Source of the DNA: Brumimicrobium mesophilum
Lineage (GTDB): Bacteria; Bacteroidota; Bacteroidia; Flavobacteriales_D; Crocinitomicaceae
Assembly: GCF_003025005.1 (NCBI RefSeq)
Contig: NZ_PVSS01000008.1
Coordinates: 62,001 to 126,000 of the forward strand
Length of the DNA stretch: 64,000 nucleotides
Reading direction: 5' to 3'
In this document: positions 17,616 to 27,319 of the stretch, one piece after another
Layout: the number at the start of each line of letters is the position of its first letter
Position numbering within the stretch: position 1 is the first letter of the stretch
Translations under genes and position numbers: made by a program
The notes under the pieces: model-generated
What the model saw: only the letters and a program-made list of their open reading frames with translations
Told to the model about the DNA's origin: nothing
The model's database searches: none

Positions 17616-19295
17616 ATGTTTTACCGAAGAATGATCAAAGATTTAGAACGATGGCGAACAGATAATTTTCGCAAACCATTAGTTATTCGTGGTGCTCGAC
17701 AAGTAGGTAAAACAACCTTGGTAGATGAATTTGGAAAACAATTCAAACAATACATACACCTCAATCTCGAATCCGCACAAGACCGTTCATTCTTCGAAAA
17801 CTTTAGAGACATACATCAATTATTTGCACGAATTCTTTTACACCATCGCATGAAAAAAGAACTCGTTAATGAAACATTACTTTTCATAGATGAAATTCAA
17901 GAGATGCCAGAAGCAGTAAATATCTTACGTTACTTTAAAGAAGACTTATCCGAACTAGCAGTGATTTCTGCAGGAAGCATGTTAGAAACATTATTAGGTA
18001 AAAACGTGACCTTTCCAGTAGGAAGAGTTGAGTACAAGGTTTTACGTCCCGTTTCATTTGAAGAATATTTATTAGCAATGGGTGAAGATCAATTACTGGA
18101 AGAATATACAAAACTACCAATTGAAAGCTACGCACACTCAAGTTTGCTATCATCATTCCATACATACGCCCTAATAGGCGGAATGCCAGAGATAATTCAA
18201 CATTATCGAAAGAACAAGGACATAACAGCACTCGGTCCGATATACGACAGTTTAATACAATCCTATATTCAAGATGCAGAGAAATATGCTAAATCAGATC
18301 ACCAACTACAATTGATTAGATTTTGTATACACCAAATCTTTAAAAAAGCAGGAAGCAGAACATCGCTCATCAGTTTCGGAAATTCTAATTACAGTTCCAA
18401 AGAAATTGGAGAGGTACTTCGCGCATTAGAAAGAACCTATTTAATGCATATTTTATATCCAGTAACAAGTACCACATTACCCCTTGAACCCGATCAAAAG
18501 AAAACACCAAGAATTCAATTTCTGGACAGCGGTTTAATCAACTATTTCTTAGGATTACAAAAAGATATTATAGGCAGTCAAGACCTACACAATGTTTACA
18601 AAGGAACATTAATTGAACATTTAACTGGTCAAGAATTACTTGCACAAAAGACCCTCAGTTTAGACAAACTTCACTTTTGGATTCGTCAAAAAAAACAATC
18701 TGACGCTGAAATTGATTTCTTACACGTTAACAATGGAAAAATCATCCCCATTGAAGTAAAGTCCGGAGCAAAAGGTACATTAAAATCACTTCAGGTTTTT
18801 ATGGACAAATCGCCAATTCATTTTGCAATACGGCTTTATGCAGGTCAAACTCAATTAGATGAATTAAAAACTCAGAGTGGGAAGCGTTTTCATTTATTAA
18901 GTCTTCCCTATTATCTATCAGGCAAAATAGATAAATACGTAGAATGGCTATTTGATGAATTGGGAGACGAACCCAAAACTCCATTCATTGTTGCAGAAAA
19001 CATGGAAGAATATGGAAAGAAGAAAAAAGAAATAAAACCATGGACCATTGATGAATTGGGTAAAAAGCACCTTCAAGTTTTAGCTGCCTGTTTGAAAACA
19101 CCCCGAACAGGACGAGAGCTAATTGAAGAAAAATTAGGATTGAGTTATCAATCAATCAATAAGCGTAAATATCTAAACTCTCTAAAAGATCTGGAATTAA
19201 TAGAATTTACAGATAAAGAAAATGAAAAAAGTAAAAAACAACGTTATCGAATAACTGAAAAAGGGAGAAGGTTTTTAGAGGCAGAGAGAAGTTAA
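17616..19295 (+). CDS. AAA+ ATPase with DUF4143 and a C-terminal winged helix
   Basis: This 559-residue protein belongs to the AAA_14/DUF4143 group of ATPases, which are common accessory genes without an agreed function. Walker A is GARQVGKTT (26-34) and Walker B is LLFIDE (88-93), followed by a sensor-like ISAGSMLE. DUF4143 covers about 200-390, ending with the nuclease-like segment DAEIDFLHVNNGKIIPIEVKSG (Asp, Glu and Lys arranged as in PD-(D/E)XK folds). Beyond the usual end (~400) there is an extra ~150 residues including a winged-helix domain (TGRELIEEKLGLSYQSINKRKY to RYRITEKGRRFL). That suggests DNA binding and possible autoregulation at the repeats upstream. It is monocistronic. Confidence 0.85.
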   Translation: MFYRRMIKDLERWRTDNFRKPLVIRGARQVGKTTLVDEFGKQFKQYIHLNLESAQDRSFFENFRDIHQLFARILLHHRMKKELVNETLLFIDEIQEMPEAVNILRYFKEDLSELAVISAGSMLETLLGKNVTFPVGRVEYKVLRPVSFEEYLLAMGEDQLLEEYTKLPIESYAHSSLLSSFHTYALIGGMPEIIQHYRKNKDITALGPIYDSLIQSYIQDAEKYAKSDHQLQLIRFCIHQIFKKAGSRTSLISFGNSNYSSKEIGEVLRALERTYLMHILYPVTSTTLPLEPDQKKTPRIQFLDSGLINYFLGLQKDIIGSQDLHNVYKGTLIEHLTGQELLAQKTLSLDKLHFWIRQKKQSDAEIDFLHVNNGKIIPIEVKSGAKGTLKSLQVFMDKSPIHFAIRLYAGQTQLDELKTQSGKRFHLLSLPYYLSGKIDKYVEWLFDELGDEPKTPFIVAENMEEYGKKKKEIKPWTIDELGKKHLQVLAACLKTPRTGRELIEEKLGLSYQSINKRKYLNSLKDLELIEFTDKENEKSKKQRYRITEKGRRFLEAERS

Positions 19296-19398
19296 TCTTC
19301 ATGTTTTAATTTTTAGATTCATTTGAATAAGTTGATGCCTCGAATTTAGAATTAGAACAAGGTAAACCCCTGAAATATTTTCGTAACTTCCACTCATA

Positions 19399-19746
19399 AT
19401 GTTTTCAGATAAAACCAGAAAATATCACTTGGCAGATTCTCGTGAGGAATTTCTACAGAACTTTCATGAGAGTAATGAATTGACCAAAAACTTTCCATTT
19501 GGTGAAGTACTTTTTGTGCGAAAAGAAGATGAAATTTATGCTTTTATCAATAACTGTCCACATCAAGGTCAAAAAATGCAAGGCTGTACAATTCAAGAAG
19601 GACAAGTGATTTGTCCAGTACATAAATACAAATTCGATGTTAAAACAGGACGAGGACATGGCCTATATCTTGATTTTTATCCACTAGAAGAAACCAAAGA
19701 TGGTTTCTTTCTATTACGGACTTACTTTAGTTGGTTTGGAGAGTAA
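19399..19746 (+). CDS. Rieske [2Fe-2S] ferredoxin-like protein
   Basis: This 115-residue cytoplasmic protein has the Rieske cluster motifs C53-x-H55 (NNCPHQGQ) and C72-x2-H75 (ICPVHKYKFD), spaced 16 residues apart. It lacks a signal or membrane anchor, so it resembles stand-alone Rieske ferredoxins (NirD- or BphF-like) that pass electrons to an oxygenase or reductase. No partner enzyme lies nearby. It runs toward radA with 8 bases between the stop codons. Confidence 0.88.
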   Translation: MFSDKTRKYHLADSREEFLQNFHESNELTKNFPFGEVLFVRKEDEIYAFINNCPHQGQKMQGCTIQEGQVICPVHKYKFDVKTGRGHGLYLDFYPLEETKDGFFLLRTYFSWFGE

Positions 19747-19754
19747 AATTTATT

Positions 19755-21119
19755 CTATCTAAACAACTCTCTTAAAACCTCCTCAATTCTTGTACATCCT
19801 ATAATTTCAATTTTAAAATTCTCTTGTTTAATACCTTTGTTGTCTTTGGAAATAATGATTTTATCAAACCCTAATTTTTCCGCTTCGGAAATACGTTGAT
19901 CAATTCGATTTACTGGTCTAATTTCTCCAGAAAGACCAACTTCGGCAGAAAGGCAAATATTTTTCTCAATAGCTAAATCCTCGTTTGAAGATAAAATAGA
20001 AGCTACAACTGCTAAATCAATTGCAGGATCGTTCACTTTTATTCCACCAGCAATATTTAAAAACACATCTTTTGCACCCAATTTAAATCCACATCGTTTT
20101 TCCATAACGGCTAACAACATATTTAATCTTCGCAGATCAAAACCAGTAGCACTCCTTTGAGGGGTTCCATAAGCTGCTGTACTCACCAAAGCCTGAACTT
20201 CAATTAGCATTGGACGCAAACCTTCAAGAGTCGCTGCAATTGCACTACCTGAAAGCTTGTCTTGGTTATTAGAAATAAGAATTTCTGAAGGATTTTCCAC
20301 TTGTCTTAGTCCCGTTCCAAGCATTTCGTAGATTCCTAATTCATTCGTAGATCCAAATCGGTTTTTGATGCTCCTTAATAATCGATAAACATGATTTCTG
20401 TCTCCTTCAAACTGAAGAACAGTGTCTACCATATGCTCCAAAACCTTTGGTCCAGCAAGCGAACCTTCTTTTGTTATATGACCAATCAAAAACACAGGTG
20501 TATCTGTTTGCTTGGCAAAACGTAACAATTGTGCTGTACTTTCTCGAATTTGGGAAATACTTCCAGGAGAGCTTTCAATAACCTCCGTATGAATAGTTTG
20601 AATAGAATCTATAACCAACATCGAAGGTTGTAACTCTTCAGCATGTTTGAAAACACTTTCCAATTGCGTTTCAGTTAAAAGGTAACAATTTTCGTTTAAT
20701 TGCCCTATTCTACCAGCCCTCATTTTGATTTGTTGTTCACTTTCCTCACCAGAAACATACAATATCTTTTGCCTTGTTTCCTGCATGGCAACTTGCAACA
20801 TCAGCGTGGATTTTCCTATTCCTGGCTCTCCCCCAAATAGAATTAAAGATCCAGGAACCATTCCGCCACCTAAAACACGATTTAACTCCATGTCAACCAT
20901 TTGAACACGTTGTTGAGGAATATCTTGAATTTCATGAATAGCTCTAGGAACGGCAGTCCGTTTAGTGTTTTTTGAAAAAACAGAGATCTCGTTTTTACCT
21001 TTACTGATGACTTCTTCCACAAAGGTATTCCATTCATTGCAAGAAGGACAACGACCCAACCATTTAGCAGATTCGTGACCACAATTTTGACAGAAATGCG
21101 CTGTTTTTACCTTCGCCAT
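19755..21119 (-). CDS. radA: DNA repair protein RadA/Sms
   Basis: RadA is a RecA-like ATPase that drives branch migration during recombinational repair. The zinc finger is C10-x2-C13 with C24-x2-C27. Walker A is GEPGIGKST (97-105). The RadA-specific KNRFGS motif follows (SIKNRFGSTNELG), and the C-terminal third is the Lon-protease-like domain (DVFLNIAGGIKVNDPAIDLAV). The 454-residue length is typical. The ATG begins MAKVKTAHFCQNCG as in relatives. It has no operon partner. Confidence 0.97.
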   Translation of the reverse strand: MAKVKTAHFCQNCGHESAKWLGRCPSCNEWNTFVEEVISKGKNEISVFSKNTKRTAVPRAIHEIQDIPQQRVQMVDMELNRVLGGGMVPGSLILFGGEPGIGKSTLMLQVAMQETRQKILYVSGEESEQQIKMRAGRIGQLNENCYLLTETQLESVFKHAEELQPSMLVIDSIQTIHTEVIESSPGSISQIRESTAQLLRFAKQTDTPVFLIGHITKEGSLAGPKVLEHMVDTVLQFEGDRNHVYRLLRSIKNRFGSTNELGIYEMLGTGLRQVENPSEILISNNQDKLSGSAIAATLEGLRPMLIEVQALVSTAAYGTPQRSATGFDLRRLNMLLAVMEKRCGFKLGAKDVFLNIAGGIKVNDPAIDLAVVASILSSNEDLAIEKNICLSAEVGLSGEIRPVNRIDQRISEAEKLGFDKIIISKDNKGIKQENFKIEIIGCTRIEEVLRELFR

Positions 21120-21429
21120 GTTTTAACTTATTTAGAAAATTTAAAAATTTTATTTCAATACCAATGGAAGTAAAATTTCCAAGAAATAAAAGTAAGGTTT
21201 TCTTCTGGTTTAAGCCAATTAAACCGAATAATTGAAACTAAAATCCACCATTCTACACCCAAATTAACCAGTTGGATTTATAATTTATAAAACATATAAA
21301 ATCTAATTAAGGGATAATTCTACCAAAAAACCAGTTCAGAATTAATTTTACCCATCTGAATATTAATCTGATGGCAAATTCTAAAAGAAAACCATTTTAA
21401 TTTTTAATTTTATTGAAAGAACTATTCTT
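21120..21429. other. Divergent intergenic region without recognisable features
   Basis: This 310-base AT-rich gap separates radA from the divergent histidine kinase gene. I looked for TAnnTTTG boxes, hairpins with T-runs and short coding frames and found none convincing. It presumably carries the two divergent promoters. Confidence 0.5.
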
Positions 21430-23253
21430 ATGAACTTGGTTAAATTAATACTCCTAAATGTTTTGCTGCTTGTGGGAAGCTTTTCTCAAGCACAAAGTGA
21501 GTTTTATAAAGCGTTTAACCAAAGTTTGCCCAAACTAAATTCAGCTCAGCAAATCGATACAATTTTAGCTATTCCATTTGAAATTATGAATAGTCAGGTT
21601 TATGCAACACTAGAAAAATATAATCTTGCATTACAACTTGCAACAGAAATAAAAGACAACGACAGAATAGGTGCTGTTTATGAAAAAATGGGATTAGCCT
21701 ATTACTATTCTGGAGACTATGAAGCTTCAGTATTATCGATGACAAAAGCAATACATGCCTATGGCAACAGCGGAAACAAAGTTAGAATTGGCTCTACATA
21801 TGCATCCATGGGATATCAAATGAAGCGAAGAAATCTTCCAAAAGCGATGGAATATATGCATCAAGGTCTAGACATTTTGAAAACCACCGATGATGAAATT
21901 GCAATATCTGCAGCTTACAACAACATTGGTGTTTTATATCAATTTAACGATGATTTAGACAGTGCACTTTATTATTTTTACTTAGGCTATGAAATTGTAA
22001 AAGAAAAAAATGATAGTCTTGCTATTCCATATAGTTTAAACAATATTGGTCAAGCTTTTTTTGCAAAAGAAGAATATGATAAAGCCTTGTCTTATTATAA
22101 AAAAGCCTTTAAAATTAGGCAGATTAAAAAAGACATGAATGGTTTAGCCGAAAATTATGGGTTCTTAGGTACAGTTTATTTTGAGCAAAACAAAGTTGAA
22201 AAAGCAATAGAAAACTATAAGGCTTCACTTAAAATTAGTGAAGATATCAATTACACTTATCTGTGTCAATTAAATAGTGACCAGTTAGCTCGAGCTTATG
22301 AGAAAATTGGAGATTACAAACAAGCATTGTTTTACAGGAATAAAAACCAAACCATTAAAGATAAAATAATTAATGAACAAAGTAATAAAACTATTGCTCA
22401 ATTAGAAGTTCAGTTTGATACAGAAAAAAAGGAAAAAGAATTAGCAATTGAAACGGCTAATGTACTCCAAGAAAAAGCCAAAGTGAGAAGAAGAACTGCA
22501 ATTTTAATTGGTGTTATTCTCGTTACAGCTACCTTAATCTTTATAGGAATTTTAATTTATCGTCAGCTGAAAGCTAAACAAAAACACCTGCAAACAGAAA
22601 ATGAATTGAAGGATATAATTGCGGATGAAGCAACAAAAAACAAAATTTATGAAGAGAGAATGCGTATTTCTAGGGATTTACACGATAATATTGGTTCTCA
22701 ATTGACTTTCCTCATTTCCTCTATGGATAATATGAAATACATTTCAAATGAAGACAAACTAAAATTTAAACTGTCAGATCTTTCAACTTACACTCGAGTG
22801 ACAATTTCTCAACTTCGCGATACTATTTGGGCAATGAACAAAGATCAATTAACCATTGAAGAAATGGCTATTAGAATTGTGGAATTCTTAGACATTGCAA
22901 AGCAAAGTACACAGAACATTGATTTTAAATTAGAAAACTCTATCTTGAAGAATGAATATAATTTCACTCCAAATGAAGGAATCAATTTGTTTAGGATTCT
23001 TCAAGAATCAGTAAACAACGCGATAAAATATGCATCTCCAACCAAGATTGAAATTAAAATCCAAGAATCACATAATTCAATTGTATTCACGATAAAAGAT
23101 AACGGATTAGGGTTTGATGAAAAAACAGTTAAGCAAGGATTTGGCTTACGAAACATGAAAGCAAGATCAGAAGAAATTAATGCGAAATACAATTTGATTT
23201 CGCATGTGGACGAAGGAACTCAAGTCAAGGTTGAATTCCCTAAAACTACGTAA
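21430..23253 (+). CDS. TPR-containing sensor histidine kinase (HisKA_3 / NarX-type)
   Basis: This 607-residue two-component sensor has a signal peptide (ending FSQAQ), then about six tetratricopeptide repeats (residues ~60-310, e.g. KALSYYKKAFKIR and KAIENYKASLKI). A coiled linker leads to one transmembrane helix (356-377). The cytoplasmic kinase has the HisKA_3 box RDLHDNIGSQ with the phosphoacceptor His418, then N-box ESVNNAIKYA, DNGLGFD and GFGLRNMKAR of the ATPase domain. The TPR part faces the periplasm and probably binds a protein or peptide. A NarL-type regulator starts 56 bases downstream, forming a matched pair. The stimulus is unknown. Confidence 0.93.
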   Translation: MNLVKLILLNVLLLVGSFSQAQSEFYKAFNQSLPKLNSAQQIDTILAIPFEIMNSQVYATLEKYNLALQLATEIKDNDRIGAVYEKMGLAYYYSGDYEASVLSMTKAIHAYGNSGNKVRIGSTYASMGYQMKRRNLPKAMEYMHQGLDILKTTDDEIAISAAYNNIGVLYQFNDDLDSALYYFYLGYEIVKEKNDSLAIPYSLNNIGQAFFAKEEYDKALSYYKKAFKIRQIKKDMNGLAENYGFLGTVYFEQNKVEKAIENYKASLKISEDINYTYLCQLNSDQLARAYEKIGDYKQALFYRNKNQTIKDKIINEQSNKTIAQLEVQFDTEKKEKELAIETANVLQEKAKVRRRTAILIGVILVTATLIFIGILIYRQLKAKQKHLQTENELKDIIADEATKNKIYEERMRISRDLHDNIGSQLTFLISSMDNMKYISNEDKLKFKLSDLSTYTRVTISQLRDTIWAMNKDQLTIEEMAIRIVEFLDIAKQSTQNIDFKLENSILKNEYNFTPNEGINLFRILQESVNNAIKYASPTKIEIKIQESHNSIVFTIKDNGLGFDEKTVKQGFGLRNMKARSEEINAKYNLISHVDEGTQVKVEFPKTT

Positions 23254-23309
23254 TTTGACCAGTGAAAATGCAAAATATTTATGTTTAGTTTTACTTAAAA
23301 ATAAAAAGC

Positions 23310-23960
23310 ATGATCAGAATAGCAGTAGCAGAAGACAATTCATTTTTAGCAAAAGCCATATCAGATAAGATTGAGATTTTTGATGAACTAAAGCTTAAGT
23401 TTATTTCTCAAAATGGAGCTGAATTAATCGAGATGTTAGAAGAAGACATCAATGTAGATATAATATTAATGGATATTCAAATGCCCCTAATGGATGGGAT
23501 TAAGGCAACAGAAATTGTACGAAGTAAATATCCTCAAATTAAAATTGTGATGCTAACGGTTTTTAATGATGATGAAAATATTTATAACGCAATAAAAGCT
23601 GGAGCGAATGGATATCTACTAAAAGACACTGATCCTGAGATGCTTTTTAATGGCCTGAAAGAAGTTCTTAATGGAGGTGCTTCAATGAATCCTTCTATCG
23701 CCTTGAAGGCTCTAAATCTATTGAGGGATCCAATTGAGCCAAGAATAGAGAAAGAAACTGAGGAAATTAACCTCACCAAAAGAGAACAAGAAATTCTAGA
23801 ACAAATTGCGAAAGGATTAAATCATCATCAAATAGCAGCAAATTTGGTTATCAGTTCGTCCACAGTGAGAAAACACATCGAAAATGTATACAAAAAAATG
23901 CAGGTTCATAATAAAGTTGAAGCCATTCAAAAAGGAATTAAGAATAAATTAATTTCTTAA
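23310..23960 (+). CDS. NarL/LuxR-family response regulator
   Basis: This 216-residue regulator has a receiver domain (1-120) with phosphoacceptor Asp55 in ILMDIQMP, the acidic pair E8-D9 (AVAEDN), and the conserved Lys in LLKDTDPE. A LuxR-type helix-turn-helix occupies ~150-210 (LTKREQEILEQIAKGLNHHQ, then STVRKHIENVYKKM). It follows the histidine kinase gene on the same strand and should be its phosphorylation target. Target genes are unknown. Confidence 0.95.
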   Translation: MIRIAVAEDNSFLAKAISDKIEIFDELKLKFISQNGAELIEMLEEDINVDIILMDIQMPLMDGIKATEIVRSKYPQIKIVMLTVFNDDENIYNAIKAGANGYLLKDTDPEMLFNGLKEVLNGGASMNPSIALKALNLLRDPIEPRIEKETEEINLTKREQEILEQIAKGLNHHQIAANLVISSSTVRKHIENVYKKMQVHNKVEAIQKGIKNKLIS

Positions 23961-23975
23961 AGAAAAAAAAGAATA

Positions 23976-24365
23976 TCATTTCTCATAAATCTCTAAAGAA
24001 CGCTTACGTTTAAAAGTATCGTCGGTGAGGTGAATTTGCACTCTTTCCTTTTCAAAAATCGTCATTGCAACGTATAAACTAATTGCATTGAGGGCATAAT
24101 CCAAGGATTTATCTGTATGATAAGCATCCTGAGTTACCATATTTATATTGATTATGCTATCCCGAATAAGTTGAAAACTAACCACACCGTTTTTACCATA
24201 ATCTAGCGAATCCATTAACTCCGCAAAAATTTGTGCTTCTGCTTTTAATGCATCAGGCTTGTAGTAAACTTCGACATCGTTTTTGTTTACTTTTGGTCCG
24301 TAAACATCATTCACGCATGATGCACACAATAGAGTCATGACCAATAAAAAAATCATCTTTTTCAT
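23976..24365 (-). CDS. Small lipoprotein of unknown function
   Basis: This 129-residue protein has a lipoprotein signal with lipobox CAS-C (MKKMIFLLVMTLLCASC). The mature part is hydrophilic and mixed alpha/beta, with no recognised domain. It is convergent with the response regulator, 15 bases apart, and its start lies close to a small membrane protein gene on the same strand, so the two may be cotranscribed. Confidence 0.7.
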   Translation of the reverse strand: MKKMIFLLVMTLLCASCVNDVYGPKVNKNDVEVYYKPDALKAEAQIFAELMDSLDYGKNGVVSFQLIRDSIININMVTQDAYHTDKSLDYALNAISLYVAMTIFEKERVQIHLTDDTFKRKRSLEIYEK

Positions 24366-24392
24366 AATTTTGCAATCTGTGTTATGTCTATT

Positions 24393-24773
24393 TCAAATTA
24401 TTCCAAAAAACCAAGCTGAACTAAGAGTATTAATAAGTGTTAGAAAAGCAAGAATTTTAAATAGTCTATTCATTTTACTTAGTGAATTCACTCTATGGAA
24501 TTTCCATGTTAGAAAAAGTTGAAATAAAAAAAAGGGAATACACAAAACGATGGTGAAATAATAGAGCCAAAGACAACTTGTGACCATCGTGTATGGTACT
24601 ATTAAAAAAATAAGAATTTGATAAAACTTTTGCTTACCCCGTACATTTTTAAGCTTAAAATGATCAATTAAAAGAACTAACCCACTTAAACCTAATGCAA
24701 ATGCCCATGGATACACAGACATTTCTATGGCCTGTTGTAAGTTTGTATTGGATAGGGTTAAAGTAAAAACCAT
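24393..24773 (-). CDS. Small four-helix membrane protein of unknown function
   Basis: This 126-residue protein has four hydrophobic segments (around residues 18-38, 47-65, 69-89 and 103-124) and is unrelated in sequence to the small membrane protein at 9677-10018. It lies 27 bases upstream of the small lipoprotein gene. No motif suggests an activity. The downstream 288-base gap to rdgB holds nothing I can recognise. Confidence 0.65.
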   Translation of the reverse strand: MVFTLTLSNTNLQQAIEMSVYPWAFALGLSGLVLLIDHFKLKNVRGKQKFYQILIFLIVPYTMVTSCLWLYYFTIVLCIPFFLFQLFLTWKFHRVNSLSKMNRLFKILAFLTLINTLSSAWFFGII

Positions 24774-25061
24774 GATTCCTTTCTTCTTGTTCTAATGATT
24801 ATTTCAATTATTAATTGAATCAAAATTAAGGTATGAACGGTGTTTTTACAATAAGCCAAATTGCGTATTTGTTTTAAAGGAAAGGGAAACAACAATCAAG
24901 TCCAGTAAATTGTTTTACAGTAAGTTAGGTCGTAAATCACAAATGATAAAAGTGTATTATTTCACTCCTTGTAGCCTAAAACCCTGTTAAATATTTCAAT
25001 TTAGAATTAAATCTCTTTTTAGATAATTACGACTTAGCTTAGTAACTCAAAATTTCGAATA

Positions 25062-25652
25062 CTACAAATTTTTCAAAAACTCACCCAAAGCCTCTATTGC
25101 TCTTCCACGGTGACTGCGCTCGTTTTTTTCTTCTTTAGTCATTTCAGCGAAGGTTTTTCCATAATTCTCTGGTTCAAAAATTGGGTCATAACCAAATCCT
25201 TTTTCTCCGCTACGTTCATGTCGAATTTCACCAATTACTTTTCCTTCAAAAAGATATTCTTTACCATCTAAAATCAATGCAATTGCTGTTCTGAATTGCG
25301 CTTTTCTATTGGTATTACCCCCTAGTTTTTCCAGCACCAAATCCATGTTTATTTCGCTGTCCTTTTCTGGTCCAGCATAACGCGCACTAAAAACTCCCGG
25401 CTCGTTATTTAAAGCTTCAATTTCTAATCCAGTGTCATCTGCAAAACAGTTTACATTGTATTTTTCATAAACATAACGTGCTTTTTGCATTGCATTTCCT
25501 GCCAAATCTGGCTGATCTTCGGGAATATCATCATCACATCCAATATCTTGCAGTGTTTTCACAATTGTATTGGCTGGTAAAAGTCCTTGAATTTCGTAGG
25601 CTTTATTTTTATTTTGAGTGGCGAAAACAAGTTCAATATTTTTTAATGTCAT
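25062..25652 (-). CDS. rdgB: Non-canonical purine NTP pyrophosphatase (RdgB/HAM1)
   Basis: This enzyme hydrolyses dITP, ITP and XTP to their monophosphates, which keeps deaminated purines out of DNA and RNA. The family motifs are all present in 196 residues: FATQNKNKAYEI near the start, FADDTGLEIEAL with catalytic Asp, GFGYDPIFEP, and SHRGRAIEAL at the end. It has the expected length and no signal peptide. It precedes nothing obviously linked; the upstream gene on the same strand is a lipoprotein hydrolase 42 bases away. Confidence 0.96.
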   Translation of the reverse strand: MTLKNIELVFATQNKNKAYEIQGLLPANTIVKTLQDIGCDDDIPEDQPDLAGNAMQKARYVYEKYNVNCFADDTGLEIEALNNEPGVFSARYAGPEKDSEINMDLVLEKLGGNTNRKAQFRTAIALILDGKEYLFEGKVIGEIRHERSGEKGFGYDPIFEPENYGKTFAEMTKEEKNERSHRGRAIEALGEFLKNL

Positions 25653-25694
25653 GATGAAAATTTTTGATAAAGATAATGAAGTGAAATGATTTGA

Positions 25695-26621
25695 TTATTC
25701 AACTTTCTCTATAAAACTCCTTAAAGCTCTATTGAAATCTTTAGGTTGTTCAACTGGCAACGAATGTCCCGCCTTTGGAATGATTACAAGTTCGGCGTTG
25801 AGCTGCTCTTGAAGCTGTTTAGCATCATCAATTAAGAATACTTCATCGTCTTCTCCCCAAAGAATTAAAACTGGCTTATCAATTTTCAAATCTTCAAACT
25901 GGACTCTATTTTTAGGCAGATTACTAATCATTTCAATTTGTTCCTCAGGATTTTTACTTAAATAAAAACCTAAAATTTGCTCTCTAATATCCTTCGTAAA
26001 TATATGAGGTTTTAAAGACGCAAAACTCAACATTCTTTTCACCTCATCACTATTTTGAGGTACAAAAGCATCCGAAATTTTTTCTACTCCAATTTTATCC
26101 GTAAAGATTTTTAATTCATCATCTGAAAAATGTACTCCTGGAGAATCTACAATAATTAGAGAAGCCAATTTAGTTTCATTTTCTTGTTCTACTCCAAGAC
26201 TAATAAAACCTCCGTAGGAAATTCCTACCAAATGTATTTGATCAATTTTAAGAAATTCAATCAATTGATTTATGGCATCTATTTGAGAAGTTAGTTCAGG
26301 ATGAGCTTTGCTTGTACTATTTCCAAACCATAAAATATCTGGAATTATCACTCGGTAATCCTCTTCAAAAGCCAATGCTTGCTTTTGCCATGAGATTTTT
26401 CCATCACCTCCAAATCCTTGCAAAAACAACATAACGGGAACATTTTCCCGCTTATTGTCATAGTAAAAAACTTGATGTTCACCTAGCTCGACTGACTGAC
26501 TAACAAAGTTATTTCGCTGATAAGATTTGTGAACTTGTTGATCGAATTTTCTAACGATATTTTTGCAACTTGTAATTCCAAAAAGCAAAACCAATGAGAG
26601 AATTCCCCAAAATTTAATCAT
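25695..26621 (-). CDS. Alpha/beta-hydrolase lipoprotein
   Basis: This 308-residue exported hydrolase has a lipoprotein signal (LLFGITSC). The fold is a standard alpha/beta hydrolase: oxyanion region FLQGFGGDG, nucleophile Ser in VGISYGGF, Asp in LWGEDDEVF and His in KAGHSLPVEQP. This resembles MhpC/BioH-type esterases, so a small ester or amide is a likely substrate. It lies 14 bases downstream of a DUF4412-like gene and may share its transcript. Confidence 0.87.
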   Translation of the reverse strand: MIKFWGILSLVLLFGITSCKNIVRKFDQQVHKSYQRNNFVSQSVELGEHQVFYYDNKRENVPVMLFLQGFGGDGKISWQKQALAFEEDYRVIIPDILWFGNSTSKAHPELTSQIDAINQLIEFLKIDQIHLVGISYGGFISLGVEQENETKLASLIIVDSPGVHFSDDELKIFTDKIGVEKISDAFVPQNSDEVKRMLSFASLKPHIFTKDIREQILGFYLSKNPEEQIEMISNLPKNRVQFEDLKIDKPVLILWGEDDEVFLIDDAKQLQEQLNAELVIIPKAGHSLPVEQPKDFNRALRSFIEKVE

Positions 26622-26635
26622 TACAAGTTAAGATA

Positions 26636-27301
26636 TTACTGACCAAAACTTTTCATTTCCTCAGCCGTTCTCAAAGTGAATCCTTCAGGAACTTCTGTAC
26701 TAAAAATCTCATCTGTTTTCTTTAGTTTTTCTTTAAATTCGTATGCCACATATTTCATATCCATATTACGCCAAGTAGTATACATTTCTAAAGGAGCTCC
26801 TGGAATTTCCTTCAATAAGTATTCATTTTTTCTATAATTTGGCACAATTTCTTCAGAATACCAAATAATAGTTTCGTCAGACCCACCAACTGTTACAATT
26901 GCTTTTTTACATTCATAACCCATAATTTCTTTGGTCTCATTTGTCAATTCAACTTCTCTATTCTCATAAGCTAAACGATCTTCTTCATCCATATCATTCT
27001 CAGTCACTTTCATGGCTATCCTTCCAAACATAGCATCTATTAGAATTAATGCAGTATCGGCATCTTGAAGTGTTATTGCTGTCTTGGTCATTATTTGACC
27101 TATGAATAAATCAGTCCTCACTTTTCCATCCATAAAAGTAAGTTCCATTAAGCTCCCTTCAGTTTGACTTAACATTCCTGCGGCAGCAGCATCATCTGAG
27201 GTGACAAATACATCATAGGATAATTTTCCTTTTGTAGCCTGCGAGAATGCTGTCATTGAAAGAATTAAAACTACGGTACCTAAAATTGCTTTTAATTTCA
27301 T
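26636..27301 (-). CDS. Exported DUF4412/GLPGLI-like protein, paralogue A
   Basis: This 221-residue protein has a Sec signal peptide (MKLKAILGTVVLILSMTAFSQ). The body resembles the next gene upstream: K(G/L)K-L-S/K-YD at the N-terminus, a G-Q-[IL]-M-x-[KN]-T segment, [IL]-[ML]-G-Y-[EK]-C-K-K-A, then WY-[ST], and PEG[FY]T near the end. This pattern resembles DUF4412 and the GLPGLI family of Bacteroidota. Function is unknown; a beta-sheet-rich periplasmic fold is likely. Confidence 0.7.
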   Translation of the reverse strand: MKLKAILGTVVLILSMTAFSQATKGKLSYDVFVTSDDAAAAGMLSQTEGSLMELTFMDGKVRTDLFIGQIMTKTAITLQDADTALILIDAMFGRIAMKVTENDMDEEDRLAYENREVELTNETKEIMGYECKKAIVTVGGSDETIIWYSEEIVPNYRKNEYLLKEIPGAPLEMYTTWRNMDMKYVAYEFKEKLKKTDEIFSTEVPEGFTLRTAEEMKSFGQ

Positions 27302-27319
27302 ATTTTTTATTTTTAAAGA

